NCBI GenBank assembly: GCA_005879435.1 | Contig: VBKX01000139.1 | Span: 1-9,011, forward strand | Source: Deltaproteobacteria bacterium | GTDB taxonomy: Bacteria; Desulfobacterota; Binatia; UBA9968 | Direction of reading: 5' to 3' | Length of the DNA: 9,011 nucleotides | Shown: in pieces, positions 1-6,673 of the stretch | Numbering within the stretch: position 1 is the stretch's first letter | Layout of the letters: every line of letters starts with the position of its first letter | Program-made: the position numbers and the translations under genes | The notes under the pieces: generated by a model | Told to the model about the DNA's origin: nothing | Database searches by the model: none | The model's input: the letters and a program-made list of their open reading frames with translations, nothing else

Positions 1-1
1 C

Positions 2-307
2 ACGACGGTTTCAAATCTCGTCGGCATGATCGTCTGCGGTGTGTTTTACATGCTCGGCAACGCGATCGGCAGCTCCACGACTCTGGCGCTTGCGCTGGAG
101 CGCGCCGACCCGCAGCGCCGCGGCAAGCAAATGGCCACTTTCTCGATCGCTTATCCGTTGAGCTACGGCATCGGCTCGCTGCTCACCGGCAGCGCCGTAG
201 AATTCGCCGGCTATACCGGCATGTTTTTCATCTTGACCGCGGTGCAGGCGCTGGGGTTGATCTTTGTGTTGATCAACGCGGCCAACCTCCGAGCGCAAGC
301 GAATTAA
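2..307 (+). CDS. MFS transporter, C-terminal fragment (gene enters from left edge)
   Basis: Only the last 101 residues are in the window; the frame is open to the left edge and ends with TAA at 305-307. The visible part holds the end of an MFS (major facilitator superfamily) secondary transporter of the inner membrane. It contains a glycine- and alanine-rich helix, a short charged cytoplasmic loop with the ADPQRRGKQMA motif (the loop between TM10 and TM11 in this family), and then two hydrophobic helices. The segment aligns without gaps to the C-terminus of the gene that follows: roughly half of about 50 residues are identical by eye, including LALA, RRG, MA.FS and PLS. The two genes are therefore tandem paralogues, only 12 nt apart and probably co-transcribed. 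The substrate is unknown. Family assignment is fairly sure; function is not. Confidence 0.8.
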   Translation, partial: TTVSNLVGMIVCGVFYMLGNAIGSSTTLALALERADPQRRGKQMATFSIAYPLSYGIGSLLTGSAVEFAGYTGMFFILTAVQALGLIFVLINAANLRAQAN

Positions 308-319
308 CGAAGCTCATCA

Positions 320-1516
320 ATGGACGCTAACAAGCCCGAATCGATTTGGACCCGCGCCTTCGCCCTGCTTTGCCTGGCTGAGTTTCTCGGCTACGCGCAG
401 CATTTCGTTCTCCAACCCACATTTCCACTCTACATTACTCACTTGGGCGGATCGCCGTTCGTCGTCGGACTGGTAATCGCATCGTTCGGCGTCACCAGCG
501 TGATCTCGCGTCCGATCATCGGCTATTGGGCGGACCGCTCGAGTGTAACCGGCGTGATGATCCTGGGTCTGCTCACGCAAACGCTGAGCACCTTGATCTG
601 TATCATCCCTTTCGCCGGAGCGACGATGGTCGCCAACGGGCTAAGAGGTATCGGTTGGTCCGGCATGAACACCGGCGGCTACACGCTGCTCGCCACCGCG
701 GCCCCCGTGGATCGGCGCGGCGAAGCGTCCGGTTACTATGGCGGCGTGCAGTCGACCGCGACAATATTGTTTCCCGCCGTCGCATTGTGGATCATCGACG
801 CGCCCTACGGCGGATTCAACGCGGTGTTTTTTGTCGCCATGAGCCTGGTCCTCTTGGGCGCAGCCGCAGCCTACATGCTGTCGCGGGAAGTGCCATCGCG
901 TCCGCGCGCTATCGAGCCTGCGTCCGCTCAATCCTGGTGGCGCGAGATCATCCATATTTTCGACCGCCCCATCTTATTGGCCGCGATGCTCCTTTTTACG
1001 CTGCACCTTTCGCTACCCTGTATTTCGAGTTTCGTCGTGCTCTACGCGGGTCAACTCAGCGTCAGCCATTTCGGTTGGTACTACGTCGCGATCGGCATCA
1101 CGAGCACGGTCGCTCGCCCGCTCCTCGGCCGCGTCTCGGACAAAATCGGTTGCGGCAGTTCGCTCATCGTTGCTTTTGGATTGGAAACCATCGCCCTGCT
1201 CATCATGCCGATGGTCACGAATCTCGCGGGTATTATTATCGGCGGTGCGCTCTGGTATCTCGGCTCTGCCATCGGCGGCGCGCAAATCCTTGCCCTCGCC
1301 ATGGAAAGTGCGCCAGTAGAAAGACGGGGCCGCGCCATGGCGAGTTTTTCCGTGGCGTTTCCCTTGAGCAATGGCGTGGGCGCGCTTTTTAACGGGTTCG
1401 TCGTCGACCTGGCCGGTTTTATGTGGATGTATCTCACGGCGGCGCTGCTTTGCGCCGCCGGCATCGGACTCACATGGAGGCATTGGGAGAGTTTGAAACC
1501 GTCGAAACTCCGTTGA
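320..1516 (+). CDS. MFS transporter (12-TM, drug/metabolite efflux-like)
   Basis: This 398-residue protein has the usual MFS length of about 400 residues, alternating hydrophobic helices, and two six-helix halves. The N-half carries a motif-A-like loop after TM2 (RPIIGYWADRSS, residues 64-75), and the C-half repeats it (RPLLGRVSDKIG, residues 266-277). A longer charged cytoplasmic linker, about residues 188-214, separates the halves. RRGEASGYYGG at 132-142 and ERRGRAMASFSVAFPLSNG at 334-352 are equivalent loops of the two halves. A family member would be a proton-coupled inner-membrane transporter; the substrate cannot be told. The ATG at 320 is the first good start, 12 nt after the stop of the paralogous gene upstream, with no strong Shine-Dalgarno sequence, which suggests translational coupling. 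Confidence is high for MFS and low for anything narrower. Confidence 0.9.
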   Translation: MDANKPESIWTRAFALLCLAEFLGYAQHFVLQPTFPLYITHLGGSPFVVGLVIASFGVTSVISRPIIGYWADRSSVTGVMILGLLTQTLSTLICIIPFAGATMVANGLRGIGWSGMNTGGYTLLATAAPVDRRGEASGYYGGVQSTATILFPAVALWIIDAPYGGFNAVFFVAMSLVLLGAAAAYMLSREVPSRPRAIEPASAQSWWREIIHIFDRPILLAAMLLFTLHLSLPCISSFVVLYAGQLSVSHFGWYYVAIGITSTVARPLLGRVSDKIGCGSSLIVAFGLETIALLIMPMVTNLAGIIIGGALWYLGSAIGGAQILALAMESAPVERRGRAMASFSVAFPLSNGVGALFNGFVVDLAGFMWMYLTAALLCAAGIGLTWRHWESLKPSKLR

Positions 1517-1583
1517 AGCCTCTCTTGTTGTTATTCACTCGTTGCGCTAATCCTGAGCGAGATTGCCACAACGGCTTCCGAGC

Positions 1584-1590
1584 AAAGGAG
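1584..1590 (+). promoter_or_regulatory. Shine-Dalgarno site of the first substrate-binding protein
   Basis: AAAGGAG lies 9 nt before the ATG at 1600. It settles the start of the binding protein. An upstream in-frame ATG at 1423 would lie inside the MFS gene and would put about 59 non-secretory residues before the signal peptide. Confidence 0.75.
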
Positions 1591-1599
1591 ATTGCGCCA

Positions 1600-2592
1600 A
1601 TGAACCTTCGATTCTATTCGGTTCTGACCATAGCGCTGCTTGGCTCATTGACGTGGAGCAGCCGCGCCGTTCAGGCGAAAAGCTATATCGCCTATATATC
1701 GGACTCCAGCAATTCTTCGGTCGTCTACTGGATCGCCAAAGAAGCGGGCATCTTCAAAAAGCATGGCCTTGACCTCGATACCATCTTTATCGACGGCAGC
1801 GTGCGCGGCATTCAGAGCCTGATCGCCGGCGATCTCGGTTATAGTGGCGCTGTCGGCACTGCGGTGATCAATGCGAATCTCGCCGGCGGCGACGTCGCAA
1901 TCATTCAGAGCCAGATGAATACGCTGCCCTACTTCATCATCGGCAACGCCGGCATCAAATCGCCGGAAGAGCTGCGCGGCAAGACCGCGGCGGTGCACAT
2001 CCCCGGCACCTCGGCTGACTTCGCCATGCGTTTGGCTTTGTCAAAAGTCGGCATTCCTTACAAAGACATCAAGGCAGTGACGCTAGGTGGCGCCCCCCAG
2101 CGGCTCGTCGCGACGGTCAATGGCCAGACGGATTTCACCATCGTCAGCGAAGGAGAAAAGCTCCAGGGGCTAAAGGGCGGGCTCAAAGTGATCATAGACA
2201 TGGCCAAGCTCAAAGTGCCGTTTCAGTTCAACTGCAGCGTCGCAACGAGGAAGAAGATCAGAGAAAATCCCGACGAGGTACGCCGCGTCGTCTGGGCGCT
2301 CGCCGAAGCGGGGCATTTTTTCAAGACGCGTAAAGATGAGTCGATCAAAGTCATGCAAAAATATACCCGAGGCCTGGATCGTGGCGTCCTGGAAGGGGCC
2401 TATGCGGCCAATTATGAATTTCTCGTTGAAGACACCTACCCGACGCTCGAAGGTTTGAAGCAGACGCTTGATGTACAAGCGCTCACCGATCCGCGCGCCG
2501 CCAAAGCGAAACCGGAGGATTTCGTCGATTTGCGCTTCGTCGACGAAATGAAGAAGAGCGGTTTCGTCGATAAGCTTTATGGCAGAAAATAA
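1600..2592 (+). CDS. ABC transporter substrate-binding protein, NMT1/SsuA-like (orphan)
   Basis: This is a 330-residue periplasmic binding protein of the NMT1/THI5-like (SsuA/TauA/ThiY) class, which captures small organic solutes for an ABC importer. Residues 1-26 form a signal peptide: Arg4, a hydrophobic core (VLTIALLGSL) and a probable signal peptidase I site VQA|K at 26/27. The hallmark AKEAGIFKKHGLDLD (residues 46-60) is the helix and strand that follow the first binding-pocket loop. The segment SPEELRGKTAAV (121-132) opens domain 2. The C-terminus ends FVDKLYGRK, nearly the same tail as the second binding protein at 4796. No ATPase or permease lies directly beside it, so it may serve the importer encoded 3 kb downstream or a distant one. 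The ligand is not predictable: alkanesulfonate, taurine, nitrate, pyrimidine precursors and aromatic compounds all occur in the family. The start is chosen from the Shine-Dalgarno site and the signal peptide. Confidence 0.88.
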   Translation: MNLRFYSVLTIALLGSLTWSSRAVQAKSYIAYISDSSNSSVVYWIAKEAGIFKKHGLDLDTIFIDGSVRGIQSLIAGDLGYSGAVGTAVINANLAGGDVAIIQSQMNTLPYFIIGNAGIKSPEELRGKTAAVHIPGTSADFAMRLALSKVGIPYKDIKAVTLGGAPQRLVATVNGQTDFTIVSEGEKLQGLKGGLKVIIDMAKLKVPFQFNCSVATRKKIRENPDEVRRVVWALAEAGHFFKTRKDESIKVMQKYTRGLDRGVLEGAYAANYEFLVEDTYPTLEGLKQTLDVQALTDPRAAKAKPEDFVDLRFVDEMKKSGFVDKLYGRK

Positions 2593-2633
2593 ATGTTGGT
2601 TCTCCTTATTCCTTACCCCTCACCCTTATCGGT

Positions 2634-2654
2634 AAGTAGTGAAGAGCAAGTAGT
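2634..2654. repeat. Short direct repeat AAGTAGT, two copies 14 nt apart
   Basis: AAGTAGT occurs at 2634-2640 and again at 2648-2654, just before the GTG start of the methyltransferase, inside a purine-rich stretch. The preceding 20 bases are pyrimidine-rich, and CTTACC at 2612-2617 can pair with GGTAAG at 2631-2636. There is no T-tract, so I do not call a terminator. It may be only low-complexity intergenic DNA, or a weak regulatory site. Confidence 0.3.
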
Positions 2655-2657
2655 AAG

Positions 2658-3512
2658 GTGAATACCGTGATCACTCCGACCACAACTATCCCCAGCCTTG
2701 CGGACATCGCCGCACATTATGACGATCTTGACGATTTTTACCGCAGCTTTTGGGGCACAAACATTCATCACGGCTACTGGGTCTCGAGAAATGAATCCGT
2801 CGAGCAAGCGGTCTTGAATTTGACCCGCCTGGTTGCCGAGTGGGCGGCGATCCGCGCCGGTGATCGCGTTTGCGATATCGGCTGCGGCTATGGCGCCACC
2901 GCGCTGACACTGAGCCGCGAATATGGCGCTGCCGTAACCGGCATTACGATTTCGAAGAAACAATATGAGCATGCGAAACTGGCCGCGGCGGAGAAGCCCA
3001 ATGTCAATTTCCTGTTGGGCGACGCGCTGCAGAACCGCCTGGCGTCGGAAACATTCGACGTTGTCATTGCTGTCGAAAGCACCGAGCATATCCGGGTCAA
3101 GGCAAATTTATTCAGCGAAGCCCGGCGAATCTTGAGTTCGGGTGGACGTTTAATGGTGGCCGCCTGGCTCACCCGCGAGCGTCCGGCGCCGTGGGAGTCC
3201 AAGTATCTTCTCGAGCCGATTTGCGCTGAGGGTCGTTTGCCGAGTATGGCATCGGCCGCTGAATACCGAACGATGCTAGAAGACACCGGCTTTCGCGATC
3301 TGAAGTTTTTGGACCTAACGCACAACGTAAAAAAGACCTGGACAATTTGCGCGCTTCGGCTCATCAAGCGGTTCTTGGTCGATCCGGCCCTACGCCGGCG
3401 GCTCTTGGATCCTCGTTTTACCAACCGGGTGTTTGCCAAAACCGTTTTTCGCATTCGACTGGCCTATGAAACCGGAACAATGCGATATGGCGTATTTGCC
3501 GCGCTCAGGTAA
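2658..3512 (+). CDS. SAM-dependent methyltransferase, class I (tocopherol/sterol MT-like)
   Basis: This 284-residue cytosolic methyltransferase has the Rossmann-fold motifs in order. Motif I, VCDIGCGYG (71-79), forms the SAM-binding glycine loop. VTGITISKKQ (93-102) carries the strand-2 region. FDVVIAVESTEH (133-144) is motif II, and ILSSGGRLMVAAW (158-170) is motif III. The N-terminal segment HYDDLDDFYRSFWG followed by IHHGYW (residues 20-41) is typical of the gamma-tocopherol, sterol and small-molecule C/O/N-methyltransferase group, in which it forms the lid over the acceptor. The C-terminal 60 residues are rich in Arg and Lys and give no further clue. The acceptor is unknown. The start is GTG at 2658; a second in-frame GTG at 2667 is possible, and neither has a strong Shine-Dalgarno sequence. 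It lies 65 nt after the orphan binding protein and may share its transcript. The family call is firm, the substrate open. Confidence 0.88.
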   Translation: MNTVITPTTTIPSLADIAAHYDDLDDFYRSFWGTNIHHGYWVSRNESVEQAVLNLTRLVAEWAAIRAGDRVCDIGCGYGATALTLSREYGAAVTGITISKKQYEHAKLAAAEKPNVNFLLGDALQNRLASETFDVVIAVESTEHIRVKANLFSEARRILSSGGRLMVAAWLTRERPAPWESKYLLEPICAEGRLPSMASAAEYRTMLEDTGFRDLKFLDLTHNVKKTWTICALRLIKRFLVDPALRRRLLDPRFTNRVFAKTVFRIRLAYETGTMRYGVFAALR

Positions 3513-3538
3513 TTTCTTCGTGTCGAGGCGGTGTCGCA

Positions 3539-3622
3539 ATGTCATCCTGAGGCGATAGCCGAAGGATCTCGTCTTCGTAGGTAGTGGACAATGCGAGATT
3601 CTTCGCTGACGCTCAATGACAT
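3539..3622. repeat. Imperfect palindromic intergenic repeat (dispersed-repeat type)
   Basis: The left arm, 3539-3571, starts ATGTCATCCTGAGG and ends GAAGGATCTCG. The right arm, 3594-3622, starts CGAGATTCTTCGCTG and ends CTCAATGACAT. Each is close to the reverse complement of the other, with a few mismatches and small gaps, and they are separated by about 22 nt. The wording (TGTCATCCTGAG...GAAGGATCTC) resembles a palindromic repeat family that I recall as scattered between genes in many unrelated bacterial genomes, where it can form a long hairpin in RNA or DNA. Here it sits between the methyltransferase and the truncated flavin oxidoreductase. The arms are visible directly; membership of a dispersed family is from memory. 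Confidence 0.65.
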
Positions 3623-3633
3623 CAAAGTGACCT

Positions 3634-3664
3634 CCGCGATTCCGACACAATCTTTGTGCCGCGG
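3634..3664. repeat. Nested inverted repeat / possible hairpin
   Basis: An inner stem, CACAA (3646-3650) with TTGTG (3654-3658), closes a three-base loop. An outer pair, CCGCG (3634-3638) with CGCGG (3660-3664), flanks it with an uneven internal loop. No run of T follows immediately, so a classic intrinsic terminator is not supported. It could be the end of the palindromic repeat unit beside it. The remainder of the 3513-3744 gap shows no supported gene in any frame. Confidence 0.35.
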
Positions 3665-3744
3665 ATAGTAATTTTCTTAGCCTTAGGGTAAGAACGGGTC
3701 GACCCTAACTCGGACGGTCCAATCAGAAATACTACCAGGAAGTT

Positions 3745-4677
3745 TTGACCCTAGCCGAGTGGGCCGAGGATTTGGGGTTCGATTCGTTTTGGCTCGGCGA
3801 GCATCATCTCTACTGGTACGGCACCTGCGTGTCGCCGCCGATGGTGATCGCGGCTCTCGCGCAGCGGACAAAGAAAATCCGTTTGGGCCCGGCTGTCGCC
3901 GTGCCTTCCTTTCACAATCCGCTGGTTCTCGCCGAAGAGTACGCCTTCGCCGACAACCTTTGCGGCGGCAGGCTGGAATTTGCCTTGGGCAGCGGTTTTT
4001 CACCGGTGGAATTCAAAACCTTCGGCATGACCATGGAAGAGGCGAAAGAGCGCTTCTGGGAAGCGACCGACGTGATCTTGAAGGCCTGGGCACAAGAGGA
4101 GTTCTCGCACGAGGGAAAGTATTATCGCTACGACAACGCGACCCTTTACGTGAAACCGGTGCAGAAGCCGATGCCGCCGATATGGCTCGCCGCGTCGAGC
4201 GACGAAACTCTCGTCAAAGCTGGTCAACTGGGTTGGCCGATGATGGGCATCCCGTTCGCACGTTCGAACAATCTCCTCGATGTAAAAGTGAAGAACGATC
4301 TGTACAAAGACTATTACGTCAGTGCCGGCCATAGGACAGAGTCAAACATCATGGTCGCTTTGCACGTGTATCTGCATGAGAATGAGGGAGAAGCTGCCAG
4401 GCTCAGCCGTCCCTACTTCGACCGCGTCACCTCATTCACCAAGACGCACCGTCGACCGGGATCGAAGATCCCCGATTTCGACGAGCTCAAGCGAGAGAGC
4501 CTCGTTGTCTTCACTACTCCATCGCAAGCGGAAGAGATCTTCCGGGAATATGAGAAAACCGGCGTGACTCACGTAATCTGCATGGTCAATTTCGGCGGCG
4601 TTCCGATGACCGACGTGCGCCGAACTCTGGAACTCATGTCCAGGGAAGTCTTTCCGAAATTTCAGCCGGCAAGTTGA
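3745..4677 (+). CDS. Luciferase-like (LLM) flavin-dependent oxidoreductase, N-terminally truncated
   Basis: This bacterial-luciferase-fold enzyme would use reduced FMN or F420 to oxidise an organic substrate in the cytosol. Family signs are GFDSFWLGEHH (11-21 from the TTG), IRLGPAVAVPSFHNPL (45-60), and GGRLEFALGSG (74-84). The latter two match the beta-strand and loop carrying flavin contacts in this TIM barrel. PPIWLAASSDET (144-155) is the C-terminal substrate/flavin segment. Family members usually begin about 30 residues earlier with a strand such as MKFG. Here the same frame continues upstream through readable homology (GRSNQKYYQEV) but reaches a TAA at 3706-3708 with no ATG or GTG, and the other two frames show no substitute. 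The TTG at 3745, with AGGA 4 nt before it, is the only plausible start, so the gene may be a decaying pseudogene. It lies beside an Ssu-like importer, as SsuD monooxygenases do. Substrate unknown. Confidence 0.75.
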   Translation: MTLAEWAEDLGFDSFWLGEHHLYWYGTCVSPPMVIAALAQRTKKIRLGPAVAVPSFHNPLVLAEEYAFADNLCGGRLEFALGSGFSPVEFKTFGMTMEEAKERFWEATDVILKAWAQEEFSHEGKYYRYDNATLYVKPVQKPMPPIWLAASSDETLVKAGQLGWPMMGIPFARSNNLLDVKVKNDLYKDYYVSAGHRTESNIMVALHVYLHENEGEAARLSRPYFDRVTSFTKTHRRPGSKIPDFDELKRESLVVFTTPSQAEEIFREYEKTGVTHVICMVNFGGVPMTDVRRTLELMSREVFPKFQPAS

Positions 4678-4731
4678 TTCTGGGTTCATGACCTTCAGCG
4701 GCTTGCCGTTCTCCGGTTCCGTTCATAATCA

Positions 4732-4760
4732 TTGACACAACGGCCAAGTGAGAATAAGAA
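4732..4760 (+). promoter_or_regulatory. Possible sigma70-type promoter before the importer cassette
   Basis: A perfect -35 box, TTGACA, lies at 4732-4737. A poor -10 candidate, TAAGAA, sits at the 17-nt spacing (4755-4760). The site lies in the 118-nt gap before the second binding protein, where a promoter for the transporter operon is expected. Between it and the gene is a small inverted repeat, TCTGCC-AA-GGCAGA (4763-4776), that could be an operator half-pair or chance. The -10 match is weak. Confidence 0.3.
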
Positions 4761-4795
4761 ACTCTGCCAAGGCAGAATGCCCTTTGAGGTGACCC

Positions 4796-5785
4796 ATGAA
4801 ACTTTTTCGCGCCGCGCTCTGGCTTGTCGTAGTTCTAAGCGGCATGACGTTCGGAGTCGGGCGAGCCATCGCTCAAAAACCAGCCGCCAAAATGACCGTC
4901 AGCTATAGTGCCGCCGGCGGTCAATACGTCAATCTTTTCGTCGCCAAGGAATTCGGCATCTTCGATAAGCACGGCCTGGACGTGTCTTTGCAGCAGATCA
5001 ACAGCAGCTCCCAGGCGGTCGCTGCGTTGCGCTCCAAAAGCGTCGATGTCGCCATGGGACCCGCCGGTGTGATCTTCGATGCCATCGCTAAAGGCGTCAC
5101 TGACTTCACCGTCTTCGGCGAGTGCATGCCGTACACCGTGTTGGAGATTTGGGTCCAGCCCAATATCAAAAGCGTCCAGGATCTCGTCGGCAAAACGATC
5201 AGCTCGACGAACCCGAACTCTCTCGGTGACCTGATGATCGGCGTATGGCTGGCGAAGAACGGCATCAAGAAGTCCGACGTGAATGTTGTCTATCTCGGCG
5301 GTCTGGGCAATCTCATCAGCGCCATGAAAGCGAATAAGATAGACGCGACTTTGATTTTGCCGCCGCTCGGCGAACAATTGCTGCCTTCCGGCCAGAAGCG
5401 GCTGGGCGATCTGCGCGACATCACCTACTCTAACCAGGGGTGGACGGCGACCAAGAGTTATGCGGCGAAAAACGGCGAGACGCTGCAACGCTTTGCCGCT
5501 GCGGTGACAGAAGGCATCGCTGTGGTCAAGCGAAACAAGCAAAAGACTTTAACCGTCCTGCCCAAATATGCCGGGGTGACCAACGAAGAATGGAACTCCT
5601 ACGCTTACGAGTTTTTTATGCCGCTGCTCACGACGATACCGCGGGTCACTCCTGAAGTGATCAAAGCAACGCAAGAGCTTTCGACCGTCGAGGAAACGCG
5701 CAAACTCAATCTTAAGCCCTACATCAATAACAGCTACGTCGATAAGCTGGTGGCGCAAGGGTTTGTCGACAAGCTGTACAAATGA
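4796..5785 (+). CDS. ABC transporter substrate-binding protein, NMT1/SsuA-like (importer cassette)
   Basis: This 329-residue periplasmic binding protein is the first gene of an importer cassette. Its signal peptide spans 1-26: Lys2 and Arg5, core AALWLVVVLSGMTFGVG, and site AIA|Q at 26/27. Family hallmarks are VAKEFGIFDKHGLDVSL (49-65), then SSSQAVAALRSKSVDVAMG (70-88), the helix and strand lining the cleft of SsuA/TauA/NMT1 proteins. SVQDLVGKTISS (126-137) begins domain 2. It ends FVDKLYK, like the other binding protein, although the two are otherwise quite diverged. GAGG at 4786-4789 is a suitably placed Shine-Dalgarno site 6 nt before the ATG. The ATPase starts 106 nt downstream. It would deliver a small organic ligand to the permease at 6674; the ligand cannot be inferred. 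Confidence 0.9.
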   Translation: MKLFRAALWLVVVLSGMTFGVGRAIAQKPAAKMTVSYSAAGGQYVNLFVAKEFGIFDKHGLDVSLQQINSSSQAVAALRSKSVDVAMGPAGVIFDAIAKGVTDFTVFGECMPYTVLEIWVQPNIKSVQDLVGKTISSTNPNSLGDLMIGVWLAKNGIKKSDVNVVYLGGLGNLISAMKANKIDATLILPPLGEQLLPSGQKRLGDLRDITYSNQGWTATKSYAAKNGETLQRFAAAVTEGIAVVKRNKQKTLTVLPKYAGVTNEEWNSYAYEFFMPLLTTIPRVTPEVIKATQELSTVEETRKLNLKPYINNSYVDKLVAQGFVDKLYK

Positions 5786-5891
5786 TGTCGACATAGTCGC
5801 AAGAGTAAATCCAACCAAGCGCGGCGAAATCTGTCGTATCAGGGTCGGCGCTTTGCGATGCGAAATGCCCTCCGAATCCGTCAACTGATTC

Positions 5892-6659
5892 ATGAGTAAC
5901 AAGATCGTTACGCGCGACGTCGTCATCATTTACCGAGGCAAGCACGACCAGGAACCGGTGATCGCTTGCAACGGCATCAATCTAGAAGTCGAAGAAGGCG
6001 CGTTCGTTTCCATCGTCGGCCCGAGCGGCTGCGGCAAAACCACCCTGCTCTACGCCATCGATGGCCTGCTGCCGATCAACCAGGGCGAGATTTGTGTCGA
6101 CGACAAACCGATCACCGGCCCCGGCACCGATCGCGCCATGGTGTTTCAAAGCGCCTCGCTTTTACCTTGGCGCACGGTTTGGGCTAACATCACTTACGGC
6201 GTAAACCTGCAAAACACCTTAGATCCGCAGCATAAAGATAAAGTGGAGAGCCTTATCGATATGGTCGGTTTGCGTGGCTTCGAAGGGCGCTACCCCTCGG
6301 AACTTTCCGGCGGCATGCAGCAGCGCGCCAACCTCGCCAGAGCGCTTGCCGTGGACCCGGATATCTTGCTTCTCGACGAGCCATTCGCATCGGTTGACGC
6401 CCAGACTCGCGAAAAGCTTCAGGTCGAGTTGACGCAGATCTGGGAGCGCACGCGCAAGACCATGTTGTTTGTCACCCATGACATCGCCGAAGCGGTGTTT
6501 CTTTCGGATCAAGTCTTTGTCTTCAGCGCGCGGCCGGCGCAAGTTCGCGCGATCGTGAAAATCGAGATTCCGCGGCCGCGCTCGCTTGAAACCAAGCATA
6601 GTTCCAGCGTCCAAGATTACGTAAAACAAGTTTGGAATCTCATCGAATCCCCGAATTGA
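5892..6659 (+). CDS. ABC transporter ATP-binding protein, SsuB/TauB-like
   Basis: This 255-residue cytosolic ATPase powers the importer. All catalytic motifs are intact: Walker A GPSGCGKT (43-50), Q-loop glutamine in VFQSASLLPW (Gln86), signature LSGGMQQR (138-145), Walker B ILLLDEP (158-164) with Glu163, D-loop SVDA (167-170) and switch His196 in VTHD. The LLPWRTVWANI stretch after the Q-loop and the length of about 255 residues are characteristic of the nitrate/sulfonate/taurine subfamily. The ATG at 5892 follows a 106-nt gap with no clear Shine-Dalgarno sequence or recognisable structure. The permease starts 14 nt after its stop, so these two are surely one transcript. The family is certain. 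The Ssu/Tau label describes resemblance only, since substrate is set by the binding protein. Confidence 0.95.
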   Translation: MSNKIVTRDVVIIYRGKHDQEPVIACNGINLEVEEGAFVSIVGPSGCGKTTLLYAIDGLLPINQGEICVDDKPITGPGTDRAMVFQSASLLPWRTVWANITYGVNLQNTLDPQHKDKVESLIDMVGLRGFEGRYPSELSGGMQQRANLARALAVDPDILLLDEPFASVDAQTREKLQVELTQIWERTRKTMLFVTHDIAEAVFLSDQVFVFSARPAQVRAIVKIEIPRPRSLETKHSSSVQDYVKQVWNLIESPN

Positions 6660-6661
6660 CC

Positions 6662-6668
6662 GGGAGGT
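6662..6668 (+). promoter_or_regulatory. Shine-Dalgarno site that fixes the permease start
   Basis: GGGAGGT lies 5 nt before the ATG at 6674, immediately after the ATPase stop codon. It argues against an in-frame ATG at 6632, which would overlap the ATPase. Confidence 0.75.
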
Positions 6669-6673
6669 GCTCT

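Noticed and set aside
526..1392. 288-codon open frame on the plus strand inside the MFS gene
   Set aside because: It is rich in Arg and His with no membrane or domain pattern, typical of the alternate frame of a hydrophobic GC-rich protein.
1550..1563. ATCCTGAGCGA before the first binding protein as a half copy of the palindromic repeat
   Set aside because: It matches only about 11 bases of the repeat and has no opposite arm nearby; chance is likely.
1423..1599. In-frame ATG at 1423 as the start of the first binding protein
   Set aside because: It lies within the MFS gene and would add about 59 residues before an obvious signal peptide; AAAGGAG before the ATG at 1600 fits far better.
2612..2636. 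CTTACC / GGTAAG hairpin after the first binding protein as a terminator
   Set aside because: The stem is only 6 bp with a 13-nt loop, and no run of T follows.
4667..4708. CGGCAAG / CTTGCCG inverted repeat at the end of the flavin oxidoreductase as a terminator
   Set aside because: The arms are 28 nt apart, the left arm lies in coding sequence, and no T-tract follows.
4835..5542. Long open frame on the minus strand inside the second binding protein
   Set aside because: It is antisense to a gene with clear family motifs, shows low-complexity composition and no recognisable domain; such shadow frames are common in GC-rich coding DNA.
6632..6673. In-frame ATG at 6632 as the start of the permease
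   Set aside because: It overlaps the end of the ATPase; a strong GGGAGGT site precedes the ATG at 6674.
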